Below, piece after piece: positions 1-4,833 of a stretch of DNA of 6,296 bases. The position numbers and the translations under genes are program-made. The notes under the pieces are model-generated. The model worked only from the letters and a program-made list of their open reading frames with translations. It did no database searches and was not told where the DNA came from. The stretch's first letter is position 1. Every line of letters starts with the position of its first letter. The stretch spans positions 1 through 6,296 of the forward strand of contig DATBHZ010000097.1 of assembly GCA_036557185.1 (NCBI GenBank), read 5' to 3'. Source of the DNA: DATBHZ01 sp036557185 (GTDB lineage: Bacteria > Actinomycetota > Acidimicrobiia > IMCC26256 > JAENVU01).

Positions 1-66
1 GCCCACGCACTCGCTCGCGACAGGGTGCTCGGAGCACGCGGCGGCGAAGGTGTTGGAGGCGCTCAT
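1..66 (-). CDS. 5' end of a truncated gene, possibly a FIST N-terminal domain protein
   Basis: Only the first 22 codons lie in the window. An ATG at 66-64 opens a frame that runs off the left edge without a stop. A strong Shine-Dalgarno (GAGGGGG on the minus strand, 79-73) sits 6-7 nt upstream, which is the main reason to believe the start. The visible peptide includes FAAACSEHPVASECVG. From memory this resembles the opening of actinobacterial FIST-domain proteins (a small-ligand sensory domain), which often begin with an FAAALSEHP-like stretch followed by an alternating helix. This is a family resemblance over a very short stretch, so the product is tentative while the existence of a gene is fairly likely. 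It lies 31 nt downstream of lutC on the same strand and could be the next operon member, but the intervening hairpin may partly uncouple it. Confidence 0.5.
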   Translation of the reverse strand, partial: MSASNTFAAACSEHPVASECVG

Positions 67-77
67 CGTGGTCCCCC

Positions 78-97
78 TCGGCCGGTCAGGCGGCCGA
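78..97 (-). repeat. Intercistronic inverted repeat (hairpin) between lutC and the next gene
   Basis: In the minus-strand transcript TCGGCCG is followed by a 6-nt loop and then CGGCCGA, giving a perfect 7-bp GC-rich stem. It begins immediately after the lutC stop codon. Its 3' arm ends on the A of the downstream ribosome binding site (GAGGGGG). There is no U-tract after it, so it does not look like a standard intrinsic terminator. It could be an mRNA-stabilising 3' end for lutC, an attenuator, or a structure that limits initiation of the next gene. The function is inferred from position only. Confidence 0.45.
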
Positions 98-643
98 TCA
101 GTCAGTGACGAGGACGACCTCGACCGTACACGGCCCGTGCACACCGATCGTCGGGCGCATCTCCAGGTCGGCCGTGCGGCTCGGACCGCTCACCCAGCTG
201 AGATTGCTCGGCAGCGGTGTGTCGGACACCAGCGCCAACGCGTCCTCGAGAGTGGGGAGGATGCTCCCGATCCGGACGAGGCACACGTGTGCAGGGGGGA
301 CGATGTGCGTCCCTCGCGGGCGCCCCGGCCCACACGGGATCGCCATCGTCGCCGTCGCGGCGGCGGCGAGCTGCGCGCTCGTGATGCCGCAGCCCGTGTC
401 GCCGATCGAGCTGCGCCAGTGCTCGTCGTCGGCTCGGAGCACGGGTGCACCGCGCTCGCGTAGAGCATCTGCCAGACCGAGCGCCTCGATCGCGTCGTCG
501 TTCGTCGGCATCGCGATGGGCCGCCCTTGTGCGAGGTCGATGGCACGCTCCGCGGCGACCGTTGCAGCTACCGATCGGGTGAGCGGCCCGTGCGCGGTCA
601 TGCGGTTCTCGCGGGCCGCCGCGATGAACTGCTCGACTACCAC
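98..643 (-). CDS. lutC: LutC, LUD-domain subunit of the lactate utilisation complex (short form)
   Basis: LutC is the third subunit of the LutABC (LldEFG/YkgEFG) complex that converts lactate to pyruvate in the cytoplasm. Taking the GTG at 643-641 as start gives 181 residues. The C-terminal half carries family hallmarks: DTGCGIT (about 82-88), GPGRPRG (105-111), VPPAHVCLV (115-123), SGPSRTADLE (152-161) and GVHGP (167-171). The start is chosen because lutB reads through to its TAG at 639-637 with a normal LutB C-terminus; the GTG overlaps that end by 7 nt and has a GAGGG about 11 nt upstream. The same frame stays open upstream to 838, but that part is arginine-rich shadow of lutB. Two oddities: the protein lacks roughly the first 40-50 residues of a typical 200-240 residue LutC, and the usual TGTL-type segment of the LUD fold reads TATM (97-100). 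Identity is solid; full activity is less certain. Confidence 0.88.
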   Translation of the reverse strand: MVVEQFIAAARENRMTAHGPLTRSVAATVAAERAIDLAQGRPIAMPTNDDAIEALGLADALRERGAPVLRADDEHWRSSIGDTGCGITSAQLAAAATATMAIPCGPGRPRGTHIVPPAHVCLVRIGSILPTLEDALALVSDTPLPSNLSWVSGPSRTADLEMRPTIGVHGPCTVEVVLVTD

Positions 644-2166
644 GGGTCGACGTCCCTCGTTGCCCACCGTTCGCGGAAGCTGCGCGGTGCCGGCAGGGGA
701 GCGTCGCGTGACGAGGTCCACGCGCGGAGCACCGGGACGCGCGCGCCCGTCCATCCTCCGGGGACGAGCCTCGCGCCGGCGCGAGCGAACCCCGTCGAGC
801 TCCGGTACCCGCGCGGTGAGGACCACGCGCGCGCCCATGCACGGAACACCGAGCGGTGTGCAGAGCGCGGTGCGCCGGGCGAGAGCAACGGTGCGTCGGC
901 TGCGGGTGAGTCGAACCCTTCTCCCGGCAGGCGCTCGTGCACCGGCTCCCGTTCGGGCAACTCATCCATCACGATCGGGACGATCGGTCCGGCGCGGCGC
1001 AGGTCCGCTCGTAGCCGCACGAGCAGGTCGGCGAGTGGGATCTCGACGGGACACGCCTCGGTGCACGCGCCGCAGAGGCTCGACGCGAAGGGAAGCTCGC
1101 GGCCCTCGGTGCCGTCCTCCGAGAGCAGCGGAGTGAGCACCTTGCCCATCGGGCCGCTGTACACGGCGTCGTAGGCGTGGCCGGAGATCTTCCGGAAGAC
1201 AGGGCAGACGTTCAGGCAGGCCCCGCAGCGGATGCAGGCGAGCATGTCCTCGTAGGGCGTGCCGAGCAGCCGGGTCCGTCCGTGGTCCAGCAAGACGACG
1301 TGCAGCGTCTCGGGACCGTCGATCTCGCCCGCGCGACGGGGGCCCGTGATCATCGTGAGGTAGTTCGAGATGCGCTGCCCTGTGGCGCTGCGCGTGAGGA
1401 GCGGGAGCAGCGTCGGGAGGTCGGCGAAGCGCGCGATCACCTTCTCGACCGGGACGACGGCGATCTGCACACGCGGCACGATCGTGCAGAGGTCGGCGTT
1501 GCCTTCGTTGGTCACGAGCACGATCGTCCCCGTGTCCGCGGCGAGGAAGTTCGCTCCCGTGATGCCGAGATCGCCGGCGAGGAAGCGGCGGCGAAGATGA
1601 GCGCGCGCCCACGCGGTGATCGCCTCGTGCTCGACCGGCAGCTGCTCGCCGTCGGCGCGCGTCTCGAGCGTGTGCGCGATCTGCCCGAGCGTCTTGTGGA
1701 TCGCGGGGGTGATCATGTGCGACGGCCGTTCGCCGGCCACCTGCACGATGTACTCGCCGAGATCGGTCTCCACAGCCTCGACCCCCGCCGCCTCGAGCGC
1801 GTCGACCAGATCGATCTCCTCCGTGGCCATGGACTTGGACTTCACGGCGAGCGTCGCTTCCTCGTGCCGAGCGATGTCGAGGATCACCCGGCGCGCGTCG
1901 GCCGGTGTCGCGGCTCGGTGCACCACCACTCCCAGCTCGCGCAGCTTGGCCTCGGCGCGGTCGAGCCAGGCCGGGAGGTCGGCCAAGGTCTCGCGCCGCA
2001 GCGCCGCGGCGCTGTCCTTGAGCCCCGGCGTGGAGGTCGCGACAGCGCGTGCGGTGAAGAGCCGCGTCCGGAGGTTGCCGAGTGCTGCTTGCAGCTGATC
2101 GTCCGCGATCGCGGCGCTCGCGCGCGCTGCGACCGTCGCGCCGGGCGTGACGACGCGGTGGCTCAC
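637..2166 (-). CDS. lutB: LutB, iron-sulfur/LUD subunit of the lactate utilisation complex
   Basis: This is the central 509-residue subunit of the lactate-oxidising LutABC complex, close to the usual family length. The N-terminal LUD domain has VKSKSM (108-113), the ETDLGEYI block (133-140), RPSHMITPAIH (147-157) and ADTGTIVLVTNEGN (210-223). A ferredoxin-like module follows, with CIRCGACLNVCP (C311, C314, C317, C321) and CGACTEACP (C365, C368, C372), expected to bind 4Fe-4S clusters and pass electrons onward. The C-terminal tail (about 440-502) contains the family's tryptophan/arginine-rich stretch ending in PAPRSFRERW. The GTG start at 2166-2164 overlaps the lutA stop as GTGA, so translation is probably coupled; no strong ribosome binding site is seen. 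The frame continues upstream to 2478, but lutA occupies that DNA and the LutB-like sequence starts near this GTG. The linker at about 395-438, rich in proline, glutamate and alanine, appears divergent. Confidence 0.95.
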   Translation of the reverse strand: MSHRVVTPGATVAARASAAIADDQLQAALGNLRTRLFTARAVATSTPGLKDSAAALRRETLADLPAWLDRAEAKLRELGVVVHRAATPADARRVILDIARHEEATLAVKSKSMATEEIDLVDALEAAGVEAVETDLGEYIVQVAGERPSHMITPAIHKTLGQIAHTLETRADGEQLPVEHEAITAWARAHLRRRFLAGDLGITGANFLAADTGTIVLVTNEGNADLCTIVPRVQIAVVPVEKVIARFADLPTLLPLLTRSATGQRISNYLTMITGPRRAGEIDGPETLHVVLLDHGRTRLLGTPYEDMLACIRCGACLNVCPVFRKISGHAYDAVYSGPMGKVLTPLLSEDGTEGRELPFASSLCGACTEACPVEIPLADLLVRLRADLRRAGPIVPIVMDELPEREPVHERLPGEGFDSPAADAPLLSPGAPRSAHRSVFRAWARAWSSPRGYRSSTGFARAGARLVPGGWTGARVPVLRAWTSSRDAPLPAPRSFRERWATRDVDPW

Positions 2167-2885
2167 CGCTCGAGGCCGGCGGCGAGCAGGCGCGCGGTGT
2201 GGATCGGCTCGGGTCCGGCACCCGTCCGGCGGCGCCGACCCTCGAGGTGCAGCAGGCACGCCGCGTCCGAGCTTGCGAGCCAGCGCGCCTCGGTCTGCGC
2301 CGCGTCCGTGAGCTTCGCGTCCGCGAGGGGCGCGGCGATCTCGGGATGGTCGAGCGAGAACGTGCCGCCGAAGCCGCAGCACGTCTCGGGCTCCGACATC
2401 TCCACGAGGGTCGCACCGGCCGCTTCGAGCAGGCGGCGCCCGGCGTCGCGCACTCCCAGGTTGCGCAGGCCGTGGCACGAATCGTGCACGGTGACCGTCG
2501 CGTCGAGCCGGGCACCGAGCTCGAGCGTCGCCAGCTCGTCAGCCAGAAAGCTCGTGAGCTCGAACGTGCGCGCGGCGAGCTCGCGGGCGCGCTCGCGCTC
2601 CGCGCCGCCGAGCAGGCGGGGGTACCAGTGGTGGACCATCGCCACACACGAGCCTGAGGGACCGACGATGGCGTCGTAGCCACCGAAGACGTCGATCCAA
2701 TGCCTCGCGAGCACTGCAGCGGCTTCCGGCTCGCCCGCGTTGCAGGCGGGCTGGCCGCAGCAGGTCTGCTCGGCCGGGAACTCGACGGTGCACCCGGCGG
2801 CTTCGAGGAGCCGCACGGCCGCCATGCCGACTTGGGGCACGATCTGGTCGACGACGCACGTGACGAACAAGCCGACGGTCGGCAT
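2163..2885 (-). CDS. lutA: LutA, cysteine-rich (CCG domain) subunit of the lactate utilisation complex
   Basis: The 240-residue protein has the length and layout of LutA/LldE/YkgE, the (Fe-S)-binding subunit with two cysteine-rich CCG domains of the kind also found in heterodisulfide reductase and GlpC. The first domain has C10, the QTCCGQPA block (C42, C43) and GPSGSC (C80). The second has HDSCHG (C137), ETCCGFGGTFS (C169, C170) and C210 in AACLLHL. The N-terminus VGLFVTCVVDQIVPQVG is typical. It is thought to act with LutB and LutC in oxidising L-lactate to pyruvate. The ATG at 2885-2883 shares one base with the nagA stop (TGATG), and no purine-rich ribosome binding site precedes it, so reinitiation after nagA is likely. 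The frame is open further upstream to 3416, but that DNA codes for nagA, and the family N-terminus begins exactly at this ATG. Confidence 0.95.
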   Translation of the reverse strand: MPTVGLFVTCVVDQIVPQVGMAAVRLLEAAGCTVEFPAEQTCCGQPACNAGEPEAAAVLARHWIDVFGGYDAIVGPSGSCVAMVHHWYPRLLGGAERERARELAARTFELTSFLADELATLELGARLDATVTVHDSCHGLRNLGVRDAGRRLLEAAGATLVEMSEPETCCGFGGTFSLDHPEIAAPLADAKLTDAAQTEARWLASSDAACLLHLEGRRRRTGAGPEPIHTARLLAAGLER

Positions 2886-3988
2886 CAGGCAGGAGCGTAG
2901 GCGCGACGTCCACCGATCCAGACGCCTTGCACCGCGAGTGTCTCCGGGTCGAGCGCGACCAGATCGGCGCGCCCGCCGAGGCCGATCGCTCCGTACGTAT
3001 CGAGGCCGACGAGCCGTGCAGGGAGGCGGCTCGCCATCGAGACCGCGCGCTCGTAGCCGGCGATCGCTGCGACGTTGCGGACCGCTCTGTCCATCCCGAG
3101 CGTCGCACCGGCAAGCGTGCCGTCGTCGAGATACGCGGCACCGTCCCGCGCAACGACCTTGCGGCCGGACACGTCGACGCCGGTCGCGACAGCGTCCGTC
3201 ACGAGCACGCAATCCTTCGCCGCGAGCGCGAGCGCGATCGCACCGGGGTGCAGGTGTACGAGATCGGCGATCAACGACGGCGTCAGCTCGTCCAGGGTGA
3301 GGGCGGCTCCGGGAAGACCCGGATCCCTGTGGTCGAAGGCACCCATGGCGTTGAACAGGTGCGTGACGAGGCGCGCCCCGGCACCCGCGGCCGCAGCCGC
3401 AGCGTCGAACGTGCACCTCGAGTGCCCGAGCCCGACCGTGAGACCTCTCGCCGTCAGGGTCTTGATCGCCGAGAGGTCCGGATCGGCTTCCGGCGCGAGC
3501 GTGACGATGCGCACGACGTCGGGAGTCGCGTCCAACAGGCCCGTCATCCAGTCGATGTCGAGCGGCTGGACGAGCTCTTCGGCGTGAGCACCGAGCGCGG
3601 CGCCCAGGAAGGGTCCTTCCAGGTGCGCGCCTTCGACGCGCGCGGTCTCCGCGTCGGGATTCGCGCCGCGCTTCGAGAGGACGCGCACCAGATTCTCGAG
3701 CGCGTCGCGGTACCGCTCGAGAGGAGCGCTCACCAGTGTCGGGAGATACGAGGTGACGCCCGTCGCGAGCAGCTCGTTCCCCACGCGATCGAAGTCGGCT
3801 GCGTCCGCCGACCAGAAGTCCGTCGTGCCCCAGCCGTTGACCTGGAGGTCGACGAAGCCGGGCTCGACATACAGATCGTCGAGCTGCTCGGCCTCGCGCG
3901 GGGCGCCGTCTGCGCCGTCCGCGACGACGCGACCGTCCTCGAACGCGACCCAGTAGCCGCGGGCGTCGACGAGCGCGCCGTGGCTCAC
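2885..3988 (-). CDS. nagA: NagA, N-acetylglucosamine-6-phosphate deacetylase
   Basis: This 367-residue cytoplasmic amidohydrolase should hydrolyse GlcNAc-6-phosphate to glucosamine-6-phosphate and acetate, feeding amino sugars from chitin or peptidoglycan into NagB/GlmS metabolism. Family motifs appear in order: PGFVDLQVNGWG (43-54), EGAHLEGPF with metal ligand E124 (119-127), GAH (133-135), GHS with H189, VTHLFNAM with H210 (208-215), DLVHLHP with H245, LVTDAVA with catalytic D265 (262-268), and GTLAGATLGMD (290-300). The N-terminal metal motif is QxN (Q49, N51) instead of HxH, as in the E. coli single-metal enzyme. The DGxH motif of many homologues reads DLVH here. The GTG start at 3988-3986 overlaps the glycosyltransferase stop as GTGA, with only a weak GGA upstream, so coupled translation is likely. 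Sitting directly ahead of lutABC is the unusual part of its context. Confidence 0.93.
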   Translation of the reverse strand: MSHGALVDARGYWVAFEDGRVVADGADGAPREAEQLDDLYVEPGFVDLQVNGWGTTDFWSADAADFDRVGNELLATGVTSYLPTLVSAPLERYRDALENLVRVLSKRGANPDAETARVEGAHLEGPFLGAALGAHAEELVQPLDIDWMTGLLDATPDVVRIVTLAPEADPDLSAIKTLTARGLTVGLGHSRCTFDAAAAAAGAGARLVTHLFNAMGAFDHRDPGLPGAALTLDELTPSLIADLVHLHPGAIALALAAKDCVLVTDAVATGVDVSGRKVVARDGAAYLDDGTLAGATLGMDRAVRNVAAIAGYERAVSMASRLPARLVGLDTYGAIGLGGRADLVALDPETLAVQGVWIGGRRAYAPA

Positions 3989-4698
3989 CGCGTACGCGGT
4001 CCGAGCACCTGCCTCAGCCGGACGAGGCCGACGAGCGTGCGCGGTACGCGCCGGAGGATCGGCGTGCGCGACGGCCGGCGCTCGTGGACCGAGACAGGGA
4101 TCTCCGCCGTGCGGTATCCGCTGCGCTCGGCGCGCAGGATGAGCTCGGTGTCGAAGAGATCGGTACCGAGCCGGCAGACGCGCACCGTCGGCCGCAGTGC
4201 TTCGAGGTTGAGCACCTTGACGCCGTGCGTGTCGGTGAGCGTGAGACCGAAGCCGCGCTGCAGCACGGCCGTGAACGCAGAGGTCGCCAGGCGGCGCAGC
4301 GCGCCGCGCTGATCGCTCGCACCGGGAGCACGCTTCGAACCCACGACGACGACCGGGCCGACGGGGTCCGCGGACGTGTCGAGGAGCTCCAGGGCCTCCT
4401 TGAGGAACCGGAGGTCGTAGTAGTCGACGTCGAAGACGACGCCGGCGTCGCCGCGCGCCTCGAGCAGTCCGGTGCGCAGCGCTTCGCCGTAGTCGGCTGC
4501 ACGCAATGAGTGCGGGACCACCTCGGGGAGGTCGCGCGCGAGGCGTGCGAGCACGGAAGGCGTCCCGTCCGTCGATCCGTTCTCGACGACGTGGAGCTCG
4601 AACTCCACCTCGTCGGATCGGAGCGCGCTGACGATGGCGGTCACGCTGTCCTCCAGCATGGCGGCCTCGTTGAACGCGGGCATGACGATCGAGATCAA
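3985..4698 (-). CDS. Family 2 glycosyltransferase (GT-A fold, DPM1-like)
   Basis: The 237-residue protein begins with the GT2 signature ISIVMPAFNEA (2-12), then VVENGSTDGT (37-46) with the nucleotide-binding aspartate D44. FDVDYYD (89-95) supplies the metal-binding D90-x-D92. A DTHGVKVL segment (156-163) and ELILRAERSGYRTAEIPV (185-202) follow, as in polyprenyl-phosphate-sugar synthases and related cell-envelope transferases. There is no evident membrane segment or signal peptide, so it is probably cytoplasmic or peripheral; donor and acceptor cannot be read from sequence. The start is the rare TTG at 4698-4696, four codons before the next in-frame ATG (4683-4681), because only TTG preserves the first beta strand. 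Upstream, no ATG, GTG or TTG is in frame until the divergent gene. A GAGGAG lies 12 nt ahead, a long spacing. It is the first gene of the operon with nagA and lutABC. Confidence 0.85.
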   Translation of the reverse strand: MISIVMPAFNEAAMLEDSVTAIVSALRSDEVEFELHVVENGSTDGTPSVLARLARDLPEVVPHSLRAADYGEALRTGLLEARGDAGVVFDVDYYDLRFLKEALELLDTSADPVGPVVVVGSKRAPGASDQRGALRRLATSAFTAVLQRGFGLTLTDTHGVKVLNLEALRPTVRVCRLGTDLFDTELILRAERSGYRTAEIPVSVHERRPSRTPILRRVPRTLVGLVRLRQVLGPRTR

Positions 4699-4739
4699 TG
4701 AACCACTTGGCTCCTCGTGCAGTGGAAGGCCGCCCGCAT
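4695..4739 (-). CDS. Possible 14-codon leader ORF overlapping the glycosyltransferase start
   Basis: An ATG at 4739-4737 opens a frame coding for MRAAFHCTRSQVVH and ending in a TGA at 4697-4695, which overlaps the TTG start of the glycosyltransferase as TTGA. This is the same stop/start geometry seen at the operon's other junctions. Upstream there is only a weak GAGA. It may help ribosomes use the poor TTG start by reinitiation. The peptide has no recognised family, and a chance frame of this length is entirely possible. Confidence 0.2.
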   Translation of the reverse strand: MRAAFHCTRSQVVH

Positions 4740-4833
4740 CACGAATTCTCGGCAGCCCGACGGCCGAGCTGGACCGCGCTTGGGCCGAATGGGCGATCGA
4801 TAGGCTACCGGCGCTCTCGAAAGGGGATCGTTC
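4699..4833. promoter_or_regulatory. Divergent intergenic region
   Basis: These 135 bases separate the minus-strand glycosyltransferase-nagA-lutABC operon from the plus-strand acyl-CoA synthetase, so promoters for both directions are expected here, unless the minus operon is transcribed from further inside the divergent gene. It contains an imperfect palindrome at 4753-4771 (CAGC...GCTG arms with internal mismatches) and the palindrome ATCGAT at 4796-4801. I could not identify a convincing minus-strand -35/-10 pair. No riboswitch or terminator structure was recognised. Confidence 0.55.
4780..4806 (+). promoter_or_regulatory. Candidate promoter for the acyl-CoA synthetase
   Basis: TTGGGC (4780-4785) and TAGGCT (4801-4806, matching TAnnnT) are separated by 15 bases and end 27 bases before the ATG. 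The -10 box is reasonable for an actinobacterial housekeeping sigma factor. The -35 is partial and the spacing is short, so this is a weak prediction. Confidence 0.25.

Noticed and set aside
78..97. Intrinsic terminator after lutC.
   Set aside because: There is a stem but no U-tract; it is followed by the G-rich ribosome binding site of the next gene, so it was listed as a hairpin of unknown role.
644..838. Upstream extension of the lutC frame that might supply the missing LutC N-terminus.
   Set aside because: The DNA is coding for the conserved LutB C-terminus in another frame, and the extra residues do not resemble the usual LutC N-terminal helix; a long overlap is less likely than a short LutC, though it is not formally excluded.
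1177..2679. A 500-codon open frame on the plus strand opposite lutA and lutB.
   Set aside because: It lies fully antisense to two genes with unmistakable family motifs, its product is arginine/glutamate/aspartate-rich low-complexity sequence without a recognisable domain, and such long antisense frames are routine in very GC-rich DNA.
2886..3416. Upstream extension of the lutA frame to 3416, suggesting a fused longer protein.
   Set aside because: The added residues are arginine/glycine-rich shadow of nagA, and the LutA family N-terminus begins precisely at the ATG overlapping the nagA stop.
3987..4000. Perfect 14-bp palindrome ACCGCGTACGCGGT over the nagA start codon.
   Set aside because: A rough estimate for GC-rich sequence gives about one such palindrome per window of this size by chance, and it is formed by codons at the end of the glycosyltransferase.
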